A program made the position numbers and the translations under genes. Under the pieces are notes generated by a model that was not told the origin of the DNA, searched no databases, and saw only the letters and a list, made by a program, of their open reading frames with translations. Positions 17,394 to 27,144 of a stretch of 64,000 bases of DNA are shown here, piece by piece (within the stretch, counting starts at the first letter, position 1; every line of letters starts with the position of its first letter). This stretch comes from CAVPNY01 sp963706905 (lineage in GTDB: Bacteria > Chloroflexota > Anaerolineae > Anaerolineales > UBA4823), in contig CAVPNY010000022.1 of NCBI GenBank assembly GCA_963706905.1, positions 124,001-188,000 of the forward strand, given 5' to 3'.

Positions 17394-19206
17394 ATGCAGC
17401 CAATATTATCAGTCGATCTAACCACCGGGGATATCAGGACGATCCCGATCCCAGAACAGTGGGTGCACGATTATTTGGGAGGATCTTCTCTGGCCGCGAG
17501 GCTACTTTTCGAGGAAATGAAGCCAGACCTCGATCCGATGTCGCCGCGTGCACCCTTACTATTTATGAATGGACCGCTTACCGGGACAGCCGGGCCGTCT
17601 GTGGGTCGATTTGTGATCTGCGCTCGCTCGCCAGCGACAGGCTTCTGGGGTGAATCAAACTGTGGTGGTTTTTGGGGCCCAGAATTACGTAAAGCTGGCT
17701 ATGATGGTCTGCTCATCACTGGTGCTGCAGTAAATCCAATGTATCTGCTCATACAAGATGATCAGGTGGCAATTCAACCGGCAGATTCTTTGTGGGGGAT
17801 GGACACTTACATGACGCAAGATACACTTAAGCACCAGCTGGCGATCTCTGGTTTGCGCATAGCCAGCATTGGTATTGCAGGTGAACAACAGATTCCTTAT
17901 GCTCTTGTGCTGTGTGATCATGGACGAGTGGCTGGGCGTACCGGGATGGGTGCGGTGATGGGCTCGAAGAATCTCAAAGCTGTGGCTGTCAAAGGGACCA
18001 ATCAACTGCCGCTGGTTGATAGCCAAACCTACGCTCAACTAAGGATGCAATCCAATCGTGAGCTGCGCGTGGATTCGGTCTCACGGGTTCTGCGTGAACT
18101 GGGAACTGCCAATGCAGCGGAGTACTTTGACTATTTGGGTTTCCAACCGAAACGTTACTATCAATACAGCAAAATGGAGCAGGAAATTCAGATTGGTGGC
18201 TCCGTTATCACCGAACGGCTTCTAGACGGGGTGAGCGCTTGCCATGCCTGCGTCATTGCCTGTGGGCGCGTGGTCAGGTTAGAAGATGGGATGCGCCGCA
18301 AGGGTCCGGAATACGAGACCCTGGTAGGGTTTGGGCCGAATTTGGGGCTGAATGATCCATCGACTGCTACCCAGCTGGGTGAGTGGTGCGATCGGTACGG
18401 AATGGACAGCATCAGCCTGAGCAACACCATCGGCTTTGCCATAAAACTCTTTGATGAGGGAAAGATCACCCTGGAGGACACAGGTGGTTTAGAGTTAAAA
18501 GTGGGGCGATCCGAATGTTGTGGAGCGGATGATCCATCTCACTGCCCGGCGCGAAGGTTTTGGAGACTATCTCGCGAGGGGCTCCAGAGCGCTGGGAGCA
18601 TACTTTGGGGCGGAAGAAGAAGCGGTGCAGGTGAAAGGTCTGGAAGTTCCTTACCATGATCCACGTGGCAGCTCGGGGATGGCTTTGGTATACGCCACAT
18701 CACCCACAGGGGCTAATCACAACCAATCCGATTATTTCCTGGCAGATATCGGGCAAGTAGAAACCAGTCTGGGGATGACCTATTTTGACCCACGCAGCGG
18801 GGTTGAAAAGGCCGAAAATGTCGCTCGACACCAGGATTGGCGGACTGTATCCCATGCACTGGTTTTGTGTATCTTTGCAAATGTCCCACCTGAAACCGTT
18901 GTGAGCCTGGTCAATGCCGCCTGTGGCTTTGATTGGAATATCGATGATTTGATGCTCACTGGTGAGCGTGGCTGGAATCTCAAACGATTGATCAATTTTC
19001 GCCTGGGGCTTACCCGCTCCGATGATCGGCTCCCGAAAGCCCTTTTAACACCATTCCCAGATGATCCGGAGGGTTTTGTCCCGGATTTTCAGGCAATGCT
19101 GGAGGCGTATTACCAGGCGCGCGGGTGGGATTCAACAACGGGATTCCCAAACCAGGATAAATTAATTCAATTGGGATTGGAATGGGCGCTTCAAGTTGAG
19201 CATTAG
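17394..19206 (+). CDS. Aldehyde:ferredoxin oxidoreductase, tungsten-pterin type (frameshifted)
   Basis: Two frames join into about 604 residues, the normal AOR length. The family oxidises aldehydes to acids with a tungstopterin and a [4Fe-4S] cluster, passing electrons to ferredoxin. N-terminal AOR motifs include YLGGSSLAARLLFEEM, and a CHACVIAC cluster motif precedes the central region. After LEDTGGLELK the frame shifts at about 18497-18501; the expected continuation WGDPNVVERMIHLTARREGFGDYLA is in the next frame. The last cluster cysteine is in NAACGFDWN, followed by the family's GERGWNLKRLINFRLGLTR stretch. The Mo/W cofactor genes and Mop elsewhere in the window fit this enzyme. Confidence 0.88.
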
Positions 19207-19221
19207 CTGGAGGCATTTGTA

Positions 19222-20857
19222 ATGAAGCTTGTCAGTGTTGCAGAGATGCAGGCAGTTGAGCGGGAAGCCAATGGGTCGGGATTAACTTATGAGATGATGA
19301 TGGAGCAGGCTGGTACCGGCATGGCTGCACTGGTAGTCGAAAAATACGGGCATCTAGCGGATCGCAGTGCCCTGGGTCTGATCGGTTCGGGGAATAATGG
19401 CGGTGATACCCTGGTCGCTCTGGCGAGTCTGGCAAAAGATGGCTGGAGAGCAAGCGCGTATCTTGTCCGGCCACGCCTGGAAGATGATCCCCTGATCGAG
19501 CGCATAAAGGAAGCGGGCGGTCAAGTACAAAGCGTAGAGCAGGATCCCGATCTGGTTGTCTTATCCAAATGGGTCGAACAGCATGCTGTAATAATGGATG
19601 GGATCTTAGGTACGGGAATTAAGCTGCCTTTGCAAGGACAGGTCGCAGATGTTTTGACGAAGACAGGTCAGATACTTTTTGCGTCACCAGTGCGGGCAAA
19701 GGTTGTTGCTGTGGATTGTCCGTCAGGCGTGGATTGTGACAGCGGTCAAGTTGATTCACATTGTTTGGCAGCGGATCTGACCGTAACGATGGCGGCGGTT
19801 AAGGAAGGCTTGATGAAATTTCCTGCTAACGATTATGTCGGCGAATTGCGCATAGCCAGCATAGGGATTGCTGAGGATAATGCAAGTTTGCCTTCCTGGC
19901 ACGCTATCCAAAGGCAAGTAGCAGATTCGCAGCTGATTTGCAGAAACCTTCCTTTACGCCCAAGGACTGCCCATAAAGGAACCTTTGGCACAGCGATGAT
20001 AGCCGCTGGTTCAGTGAACTATACCGGGGCAGCCTTGTTGGCTGGCAAAGCGGCATACAGAATCGGAGCAGGCCTGGTTACTTTGGCTGTCCCTGAGCCG
20101 CTGCATGCGGTCCTGGCAGGTGGGTTTCCTGAAGCTACCTGGATTCTGCTGCCGGATGAGACCGGAGTTATTGCCGCAGGCGCGGCTGAAGTGTTATTGA
20201 AGAATTTAGATCGGGTGACAGCTCTGCTGATTGGACCTGGTCTCGGACTCGAGGAAACCACCCGGCACTTCATGGCTCGCCTGTTCGATGCAGGCCGCTC
20301 CTCTGGCCGGGCTACAATTGGATTCGTCAAACCTGCATCCGTTGATCATCATCCGGAGATTAAAATTGCCACCTTTGGTGGTCGACGCGGACGGCTTGAA
20401 GTTATTAGCGCGGCTTCCAGATTGGCCGCATGCACTGCCCGGCCCAGCCATCCTGACGCCCCATCCGGGCGAGATGTCGATCCTGAGTGGTTTGCCAATC
20501 GCCGAGATCCAGGCAGATCGAGTCCGGGTTGCAGAGCGATTTGCCCGGGAGTGGGGTCACGTTATCGTTCTAAAAGGTGCTAATACAGTTGTGGCTGGGC
20601 CGGATGGGGAAACAACGGTCATCCCAGTTGCCACCCCTGCACTGGCGCGCGCCGGGACAGGTGACGTCCTGGCCGGTTTGATCACAGGTCTGCGTGCTCA
20701 GGGCGTGACTGCATACCCGGCAGCTGTTACCGGGGCATGGATCCACGCGCAATGTGGATTGAAAGCGGCTCAAGTCCTCGGATCGTCAGCTTCGGTTTTG
20801 GCGAGCGATCTGCTTGATCAAATCGCTCCGATATTGTGCGAACTGTCTAGCTGCTAA
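19222..20857 (+). CDS. nnrD: Bifunctional NAD(P)HX epimerase/dehydratase (frameshifted)
   Basis: Reconstructed to about 545 residues. The N-terminal epimerase part (YjeF_N) has GSGNNGGDTLVALASLAKDGW and DGILGTG. The C-terminal ADP-dependent dehydratase (YjeF_C) has GTFGTAMIAAGSVNYTGAA, LTPHPGEMSILSG, KGANTVVAGPDG and ARAGTGDVLAGLI. Together they repair hydrated NADH and NADPH. An extra base in the A-run at 20362-20365 breaks the frame between the two visible parts; the true reading resumes at KLPPLVVDADGLKLLA. A GGAGG site precedes the ATG. It lies 15 bases after the AOR gene. Confidence 0.88.
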
Positions 20858-20877
20858 TAGGCTTTGACGATTAAATT

Positions 20878-20909
20878 AAAAAGGGACTGGTGAAATCCAG
20901 CCCCTTTTT
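20878..20909. terminator. Bidirectional terminator after nnrD
   Basis: AAAAAGGGACTGG, six-base loop, CCAGCCCCTTTTT: a stem with one mismatch flanked by A and T runs on both strands. It serves both nnrD and the convergent YtxH gene. Confidence 0.8.
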
Positions 20910-20920
20910 GCACTTGCTTG

Positions 20921-21241
20921 TTATTCTACCGCTTTCTTTACGGTAGCGACTGCTTCATCCACAGTCGGGACGGCTTCTTTCTTGCCGAAGACAGGCTTGC
21001 CGCCAACCTGGATCTCAGCAGCCCGATCACGAGCCTGTTGCGCTAATTGGTCGGCTTTCGCTCGGGCTTCATCTGCAGTTTCATAAGCCCGATCGCGCAG
21101 TTCAATGCTCTTGTCCTTGATGATCCCGCGGGTTTCCTCGCCGGATTGCGGAGCCATCAACAGAGCTACGCCCGCTCCGATCAAGCCACCGATGACGAAA
21201 CCTGCCAGGAAGGATCCCAAGTCTCCATTATTATCTGCCAT
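20921..21241 (-). CDS. YtxH domain protein
   Basis: 106 residues with a strong AGGAG site. A short acidic start leads into one glycine-rich transmembrane helix (FLAGFVIGGLIGAGVALLMAP), then QSGEETRGIIKDKSIELRDRAYETADEARAKADQ, a charged amphipathic helix of the YtxH (general-stress, membrane-anchored) family. The biochemical role is unknown. It is probably co-transcribed with the membrane gene just upstream (21313-21804). Confidence 0.82.
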   Translation of the reverse strand: MADNNGDLGSFLAGFVIGGLIGAGVALLMAPQSGEETRGIIKDKSIELRDRAYETADEARAKADQLAQQARDRAAEIQVGGKPVFGKKEAVPTVDEAVATVKKAVE

Positions 21242-21312
21242 CGCTTACTCTCCTTTCTTGCTTTTATGAGATATTCTAGATCTAATCTAATAGCAGGTGA
21301 AATTTCAAGAAT

Positions 21313-21804
21313 TTATCGCCTGCGAATTAGCCCGAATAGTTCGAAAAACCGAACCAGACCAGATGCATATTCGTTCATTTTTATCACTGGCTCGCTCAAG
21401 TTGTTACTTAAAAATGCAGCGGTACCGCGCAAGGTGTTGGCTGTTTCATTGGTAGCTTCTAGAATCGGTTTGATATCATTTTGGAGCAGGTTTATTAACG
21501 TAGCCAATTGGATCATCAAAATTACCATCGCTACACCCAGGATCATCATTTCAAACGCCATATAAATGATCATGATGTCGCGGATTTTTGCAGTATCTGT
21601 CCCGGGATTGGTTAAATAGACAAGCGTGACTATGATTGCAACCAGGAAGATCACCCCAATAACAATTAAGGTGATTACTATTATCCTTTGCCTCCGAATT
21701 TGTTCCTTTTGGAGTGGCGTAGGTTCTGGAGGTAGTTCTGCCGTGTATTCAGGCAACATCTCAGCCGGGGGAGGCGTTGGTTGGGGGATTGGCTCTGCAT
21801 CCAT
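21313..21804 (-). CDS. Small membrane protein with two transmembrane helices
   Basis: 163 residues. A Pro/Glu-rich cytoplasmic N-terminus is followed by two hydrophobic segments (IIVITLIVIGVIFLVAIIVTLVYL and IIYMAFEMMILGVAMVILMIQLATLI), then an amphipathic region with NETANTLRGTAAFLSNNLSEPVIKMNEYASGLVRFFELF. The C-terminal helix resembles DUF948/YtxG-like proteins that accompany YtxH in other bacteria. The pairing with the YtxH gene 71 bases downstream supports a shared envelope-stress role. I cannot say more. Confidence 0.7.
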   Translation of the reverse strand: MDAEPIPQPTPPPAEMLPEYTAELPPEPTPLQKEQIRRQRIIVITLIVIGVIFLVAIIVTLVYLTNPGTDTAKIRDIMIIYMAFEMMILGVAMVILMIQLATLINLLQNDIKPILEATNETANTLRGTAAFLSNNLSEPVIKMNEYASGLVRFFELFGLIRRR

Positions 21805-21965
21805 AATTAATAAAATTATACCATAGGGAGATTCTCAATTGTCTCACTCGGCATTGGTATATTTATCCAAAGGAGACTCCAAAAATCTAACAAACACTCA
21901 CCTGTTTATCCATGTATATTGGATGAACATATGAGCTGTGCAGATAGAACATTAAAAGATTATAC

Positions 21966-22427
21966 TCAAACAGGTTTAAAGTGAAGGATATCCAGAATCG
22001 ATCCCTGGCGTTCTTTTTTGGTTTTAAACACCGCTTCGACAGGCATTCCAAAAAAGATCTCCTCGACTTCCACCTCTGCTAATTTATGAATGATCCCGCC
22101 GTCCTTGATACGAATAAACGCGATGATCATTGGCTTTGGTAATGGCGCTCCGGCTTCATCAATCGACAAAATCGTATACGATTCGACTTCACCGATCGGA
22201 TCGACATCGATCCAATCATCCAGCTCATGGAAACATCGTTCACAAAATGAGGTTGCCGGGACATAAGTTCGCTGACAATGCAGGCAGTGTGTGCCCAGAA
22301 ACCTTCCCCGCTCTTTGATCGCCCGGAAGAATTTTTCACCAGCCAAACCGAAGGTATAGCGATTGGTGATGGGTAATTCACCCTGCCATGTAGACGTGGC
22401 AGTTGGATGGCTCTCCAATAAAGTCAT
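21966..22427 (-). CDS. Zn-ribbon OB-fold protein (DUF35), second copy
   Basis: 153 residues. A zinc ribbon (CLHCQRTYVPATSFCERCF) near residue 47 is followed by an OB-fold ending AVFKTKKERQGSILDILHFKP, the DUF35 layout. DUF35 proteins bind thiolase-superfamily partners and hand over acyl-CoA intermediates. Its ATG overlaps the stop of the first DUF35 gene as ATGA, showing coupling. It is the last gene of the thiolase-like operon. Confidence 0.85.
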   Translation of the reverse strand: MTLLESHPTATSTWQGELPITNRYTFGLAGEKFFRAIKERGRFLGTHCLHCQRTYVPATSFCERCFHELDDWIDVDPIGEVESYTILSIDEAGAPLPKPMIIAFIRIKDGGIIHKLAEVEVEEIFFGMPVEAVFKTKKERQGSILDILHFKPV

Positions 22428-22945
22428 GATTTACCCTCCTGTAAGGGTTTGAAAAACAGGATGTCAGTAATGGCGCCTTCTCGCTCAGCAACCGGCTTCC
22501 AAACGGCTTGGACGCGCAATCCAATCTGCACCTGATCTGGATCAACTTCGCCCAGTTTGTGAAGGATGCCGTGCAGTGGGGAAGCCCCATCGATTTCGAT
22601 CACGGCTGGGATCTCCGGCTCTTTGATGCGTTGGACATCCCAGGTGACATAACACAACGAAAAGGTATTCACCGTCCCAGTGTCTTTCAGCGGGACGAAC
22701 TCATCCATCGGGTGGTAACACCATTCACACACCGTGCGAGGTGGGATGACTGTCTTTCGACAATGACGGCAATATGCTCCAAGCAAATAACCTTCTTTTA
22801 GAGCCTCCAGGTATCGTCCAATGCCGATCCCCGTATCCCAGGCATACTTCCCCTCCAATTGATCATGCACGGAGAGCACTTTGCCAGTCGTTATGTCCTG
22901 TTCGCTTAGTGAGGTGCCCGGAAAATGCTTGATTTTGGCTGTCAT
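22424..22945 (-). CDS. Zn-ribbon OB-fold protein (DUF35), first copy
   Basis: 173 residues. The rubredoxin-like zinc ribbon reads CRHCRKTVIPPRTVCEWCY, and the OB-fold ends RVQAVWKPVAEREGAITDILFFKP. It lies ten bases after the second thiolase-like gene and overlaps the next DUF35 gene by four bases. Having one DUF35 per thiolase-like protein suggests two hetero-complexes or one complex with two paralogous pairs. Confidence 0.85.
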   Translation of the reverse strand: MTAKIKHFPGTSLSEQDITTGKVLSVHDQLEGKYAWDTGIGIGRYLEALKEGYLLGAYCRHCRKTVIPPRTVCEWCYHPMDEFVPLKDTGTVNTFSLCYVTWDVQRIKEPEIPAVIEIDGASPLHGILHKLGEVDPDQVQIGLRVQAVWKPVAEREGAITDILFFKPLQEGKS

Positions 22946-22955
22946 ACCATTCTCC

Positions 22956-24122
22956 TCAACGACCTAATATGATTACCGTACCAACCTGCATCAGATCGCC
23001 CCACGCCTGAGCCAATCCGCGCCGGGGTTGACCCGGCACCTGGCGATCCCCTGCTTCGCCCCGCAGTTGCCAGAACAGCTCTGCAACTTTCATCAAGCCA
23101 GCGGCAGCAATCGGATTTCCTACCCCGAGCAATCCTCCCGAGGGGCAAACAGGCATATTTCCAGTGCGTTCTGTGACTCCATCAATCACCAATTGGGGCG
23201 CCTGGCCTCGATCGGCGAGCTGCAATCCTTCAAGATGATGCAGTTCTTTATAGTCGAAAGGGTCATATGGTTCAACAATGTTGATTTGTTTGCGTGGTTC
23301 TGTGATGCCAGCCATGTCGTAGGCCATCCGCGCCGCGACTTCTACATAACGCGGGTAAGCCAGATCGCGATTGGTCCAGTGAGAAGAGTCCAGGCTCCAG
23401 CCAACACCCTCGATCCAGATTGGTTTATCCGTGATTCTGCGGGCGATATGCTCTGAGGCCAAAACCAGGGCGACTGCACCATCAGTGACCGGGCTTACAT
23501 CCAGGCGGTTGACTGGCCAGGCCAACATTTCTGAATTGAGCACGTCCTCGACCGTGATCTCTGCATTTCCCAGCAATGCGCAAGGGTGTCCGGCAGCATT
23601 TCGTTTGTTTTTAACAGCCACACGGGCGATATCTGCCTTGGAGATCCCGTAGGTCTGCATGTAACGGTTCATTTCCAGGGCAAAAATCCAAAGCAAATTT
23701 GGCTTCAACGGTCGTTCTGTGGTGTGATCAAAGATCGTCAAAAAAGCGGCCTGGGCGTGTGGGTAAAAGCTGGACATTTTTTCCTCAGCTATTACTAGGC
23801 AAATATCGAACAGCCCAGAAGCGACATGATACCATCCCTGAATCGGGACAAACACGCCGGTGCCTCCACCTACATAGGAGCGCATATAAGGTTTGCGCCA
23901 GGCGCCGGCGCCGTCACTCAGGTACTCGCCGTTCATGTGCACTCCGTCAAAAGCATCCGGGGCGGTTCCCAGGCAGACCGCGTCCACATCTTCGAGGGAT
24001 AATTCGCACAACTCCAGAGCCATGTGTGCAGCTTCCCAGGAGAGCTCTTTGGCGGTTTCCTGGGCGCGCCGGACGAAGCGGGTCATGCCAGCGCCAACAA
24101 CAGCAACTTTACGCATAGACAT
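22956..24122 (-). CDS. Thiolase-like protein lacking catalytic residues (A)
   Basis: 388 residues with the SCP2/lipid-transfer thiolase fold, recognisable from KVAVVGAGMTRF, VDAVCLGTAPDAF and ELFWQLRGEAGDRQVPG. The nucleophile position (ACASG in active enzymes) reads VGGGTG. The HDCF histidine motif reads YDPFDYKELHHLE. The GHP motif reads GGLLGVGNP. All three classical catalytic residues are thus replaced. It may work as a thiolase-superfamily aldolase or scaffold with DUF35, as known for steroid side-chain aldolases of the Ltp2 type. It is 16 bases from the paralogue upstream. Confidence 0.8.
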   Translation of the reverse strand: MSMRKVAVVGAGMTRFVRRAQETAKELSWEAAHMALELCELSLEDVDAVCLGTAPDAFDGVHMNGEYLSDGAGAWRKPYMRSYVGGGTGVFVPIQGWYHVASGLFDICLVIAEEKMSSFYPHAQAAFLTIFDHTTERPLKPNLLWIFALEMNRYMQTYGISKADIARVAVKNKRNAAGHPCALLGNAEITVEDVLNSEMLAWPVNRLDVSPVTDGAVALVLASEHIARRITDKPIWIEGVGWSLDSSHWTNRDLAYPRYVEVAARMAYDMAGITEPRKQINIVEPYDPFDYKELHHLEGLQLADRGQAPQLVIDGVTERTGNMPVCPSGGLLGVGNPIAAAGLMKVAELFWQLRGEAGDRQVPGQPRRGLAQAWGDLMQVGTVIILGR

Positions 24123-24138
24123 AGTGTTCTCCTCCTAT

Positions 24139-25290
24139 TCAATTGGCCAGGATCGCTACTGCACCGCTGGTGGTGGGCACTCCACGCCAGGACTGCGCCA
24201 GCCCAATTTTTACATCGGGGAGTTGCCGGGGACCGGCTTCGCCGCGCAACTGCAAAACGACTTCAAGGGCACGCGCCAGACCATTTGCGTCGAGTAAGTC
24301 TCCACCTCCCTGAGTGCCACCGGAAATATTCACCGGTAACTCTCCTTCTGGTTGGGTGACACCATCCAGGGTGGCCAGGCCGGCCTCACCGGGGCTGAAT
24401 AATCCTACTGCTTCAAGGGATTGCAGCTCTTTGTACGCATAGATATCATCGACTTCAGCAAAATCGATTGTTCCGCGTGGATTGTGGATACCCGCCTGAC
24501 GATACGCCATTTGAGCGGCCTCCTGAGCATAAACCGCCTGACCCCAATCCCGGTTTTCGAGAGAAGCTGAGTCATTGCACCAGCCAACACCCAGTATCCA
24601 TATCGGATTTTCAGAAAGGAGGCGGGCTTTTTCTTCGGAGGCCAGGACCATGACAATCGCCCCATCTGCATGTTGGGAAACCTGGCGTTTGCTGAGCGGC
24701 CAGGCGATCATAGGTCCTGCTGAAATATCCTCGATATTTAGGTCAGCTCCGTAAGGTGCGGATGGGTTGTTCAAGGCATTCCTGCGATTTTTGATCGTTA
24801 CCGCAGCACACTGCTCTTCGGTTGTCCCGCTATCGAATAGATAACGGTGCATTTCCAGACCGGCGATAAAATGAGAGTTTAGTCGAAGTGGTCGGTTCAA
24901 GATTGGGTCCTGGGCGTAAGCGGTGATTTGCGGTAAGGTCTTGATATTGGATGCTTTGCTATGCCCTTCAACAGCTACCAGGGAGAATTGCCCGGTGCGG
25001 ATCAACATATACGCGGTGGCAAGCCCGTGTAAGCCATCGCCTCCGATGGTTTGCATCGGTTTAAGCATGGCCCCTAACTGATCAGGAGTGTATTCATCAA
25101 AGATGCTGGTGCCCTCATAGAAATCCTCAGCTACTGTCACGAAGCTCTCGATATCGCGTCGGGGATTGACTCCAGCGTCGTGATAGGCGCGGACACCAGC
25201 TGCGTAAACCAGCTCTTTATAAGAAAAATCTGGCGTGGAGGCTTGAAAACCAGCCCATCCCACGCCAATGATTGCAACTCGATCGCTCAT
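24139..25290 (-). CDS. Thiolase-like protein lacking catalytic residues (B)
   Basis: 383 residues, paralogous to the next gene in the operon. It shares RVAIIGVGWAGFQ, the VVLQLRGEAGPRQLP signature and the overall length. The nucleophile region reads MQTIGGDGLHG without Cys, the HDCF motif is replaced by VDDIYAYKELQSLE, and the GHP loop by NISGGTQGGGDLLDANG. The two proteins share a Tyr-containing YxxxYKELxxLE-like segment where the active His usually lies. Classical thiolysis is therefore unlikely. It follows the CitE-like gene, which hints at CoA-ester metabolism. Confidence 0.8.
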   Translation of the reverse strand: MSDRVAIIGVGWAGFQASTPDFSYKELVYAAGVRAYHDAGVNPRRDIESFVTVAEDFYEGTSIFDEYTPDQLGAMLKPMQTIGGDGLHGLATAYMLIRTGQFSLVAVEGHSKASNIKTLPQITAYAQDPILNRPLRLNSHFIAGLEMHRYLFDSGTTEEQCAAVTIKNRRNALNNPSAPYGADLNIEDISAGPMIAWPLSKRQVSQHADGAIVMVLASEEKARLLSENPIWILGVGWCNDSASLENRDWGQAVYAQEAAQMAYRQAGIHNPRGTIDFAEVDDIYAYKELQSLEAVGLFSPGEAGLATLDGVTQPEGELPVNISGGTQGGGDLLDANGLARALEVVLQLRGEAGPRQLPDVKIGLAQSWRGVPTTSGAVAILAN

Positions 25291-25355
25291 CCATGACTCC
25301 TTTCCCTTTGGAACATTGCTGAACGCGGATTGATCTTGATTAAACTTAAGGGTGA

Positions 25356-26246
25356 CTAAGGGTGACCGTTTCCTCGAATTTTGCCGGCTGCCACTGCCCG
25401 GGCGATGATTCGCTCGGCAGCTTTGACAATTGGAGCATCGATCATTTTGCCGTCCAGAGCAAACGCTCCCTTACCGGCTTGTTGATGTGCTGCAAATGCC
25501 TCCATTATGTGTAATGCCTTGGCAATGGATTCATCATCCGGGGTGAATGCCTCCTGGACAGGATTCACCTGGTTAGGATGGATTATCTGTTTTCCAGTGT
25601 ATCCCATTCTGGCGCCCTGCTTTGATTCAAGGATAAGACCTTCAGTATCTTTGAAATCGATATGCACCAGATCGATCGCTTGCAAGTTAAATGCCGCCGC
25701 GTGGGTGACAAGTGCGCTGCGGGCATAAAATACCTCCTCGGCACCTGCCGTACGTTGGGCGCCGATATCACCAGCCAGATCTTCAGCTCCGAAAATCAAG
25801 CTACGTAAGCGGGGATCAGCGCTGGCAATCTCTCGCAGGTTGATAATTCCCAGGGCTGATTCAACAATTGCAATCAGGATAATTTCCCCGATCGACCATG
25901 CGTACTGTCTTTCGACGTCAGCAATCAAGGCGCTGGCCCATCTGATCTGGTCGCCATTCTCAACTTTTGGGATAACGATGCCGTCAGGATGGGCTGGCAG
26001 AACCGCCTTTAGTTCATCTGTTTCCATTCCTGAGCCGACGGGGTTTATACGAGCGAGGCGCTCGGAGCGGCCAAAATCCAGCGTGTTAAGTGCCTGGACA
26101 ATCGTGTCTCGGGCGGCAGATTTCCGGTTGAATGCAACGCCATCTTCCATATCCATGCAGATGCAATCTACCCCAAGCGTAGTTGCCTTGCGGATTTTGT
26201 GCAGGTCATCACCGGGCATGTACAGCAAAGCGCGCCGAGATCGCAT
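25356..26246 (-). CDS. HpcH/HpaI aldolase, CitE-like CoA-ester lyase
   Basis: 296 residues. It matches the CitE-like lyases that cleave citramalyl-, malyl- or citryl-CoA type thioesters with Mg2+. Visible motifs are RALLYMPGDDLHKIRKA, the metal-ligand stretch MDMEDGVAFNRKSAAR, an Arg in ARINPVGS, and IFGAEDLAGDIGAQRT. An AGGAG site precedes the start. It lies 13 bases after tatC and before two thiolase-like genes. The exact substrate is not readable from sequence. Confidence 0.87.
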   Translation of the reverse strand: MRSRRALLYMPGDDLHKIRKATTLGVDCICMDMEDGVAFNRKSAARDTIVQALNTLDFGRSERLARINPVGSGMETDELKAVLPAHPDGIVIPKVENGDQIRWASALIADVERQYAWSIGEIILIAIVESALGIINLREIASADPRLRSLIFGAEDLAGDIGAQRTAGAEEVFYARSALVTHAAAFNLQAIDLVHIDFKDTEGLILESKQGARMGYTGKQIIHPNQVNPVQEAFTPDDESIAKALHIMEAFAAHQQAGKGAFALDGKMIDAPIVKAAERIIARAVAAGKIRGNGHP

Positions 26247-26259
26247 ACACTCTCCTCTT

Positions 26260-27141
26260 TTATAGATTTTGGCTTGATGAGTTTTCCGCCATTTGCCTGG
26301 CTGCTCGATTTCGCTCTGCCAAACCGGCTAATCCTATACTCAATAAATATAGAATTATCATTGGACCCATAACCAGGGCCATGTTGACTGGATCAACGGT
26401 TGGCGTAATGGCGGCTGCCATGATTGCCATGAGCACGATTGCAAGCCGCCATTGATCCTTCAGGACTTTTGCCCGGACGATTCCCATCCGGGCAAGAACG
26501 TAAATCACAAGAGGAAATTGGAAAGCCGCACCAATTGCAAACATGACATTGGTCACGAACCGTATGTAAGTGGAAGGTCGTAACTGGCTGGTCATGCCCA
26601 TGAAATTGGTCAAAAAATCGATCGCTGTCGGGAGCATGATGAAATATGCGAACGCTACTCCACCCAGGAAGAACAAAACAACAATCGGGATTGCTCCCAG
26701 CCCGAATTTTCGGGCGTCGCGACTCAAACCTGGGGCAGCGAAAAGCCATAATTCCAGGATTATGTAAGGCAAGGAAATGGCAAATCCCGACATCAATGAA
26801 ACTCGCATGAACGTCCCAACCGGCTCAGTCGGATCTATGGCGACCAGGAATTCTATCCCACCCACGGGTTGTGCAAGCAGATCAATAATCCTAGAAGCAA
26901 AAGCGAAAGAGAGGATCGTTGCCAGGCCAAGGACAATGGCTGCCCGAGTGAGGTGCTTCCTTAAGGCATCCAGATGCTCTAAGATACTTTGGGGATTGCT
27001 TACAGCCTTTTGGAGAGAATCAGCCAGGGGAGTATCTTCTGGTTCATCCGTGAAGAACTCACGGATCTCCTGAACCATACCTCTTGTCCAGCGAAATGGA
27101 AATGTGATCAATTGCCGGAAAGCACGCAAAATTCTGCGCAT
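26260..27141 (-). CDS. tatC: Sec-independent translocase TatC
   Basis: 293 residues. After a charged extension of about 50 residues come ILEHLDALRKHLTRAA (the family start) and six transmembrane helices. The SGFAISLPYIILELWLFAAPGL and FQFPLVIYVLARMGIV segments are typical TatC. It receives folded proteins carrying twin-arginine signals. It starts four bases after the tatA/B gene, forming the core of a Tat system. Confidence 0.93.
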   Translation of the reverse strand: MRRILRAFRQLITFPFRWTRGMVQEIREFFTDEPEDTPLADSLQKAVSNPQSILEHLDALRKHLTRAAIVLGLATILSFAFASRIIDLLAQPVGGIEFLVAIDPTEPVGTFMRVSLMSGFAISLPYIILELWLFAAPGLSRDARKFGLGAIPIVVLFFLGGVAFAYFIMLPTAIDFLTNFMGMTSQLRPSTYIRFVTNVMFAIGAAFQFPLVIYVLARMGIVRAKVLKDQWRLAIVLMAIMAAAITPTVDPVNMALVMGPMIILYLLSIGLAGLAERNRAARQMAENSSSQNL

Positions 27142-27144
27142 AAT

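Noticed and set aside
18480..18520. Frame break in the aldehyde oxidoreductase as programmed recoding
   Set aside because: There is no slippery heptamer or stimulatory element, and similar breaks occur in many unrelated genes of the window.
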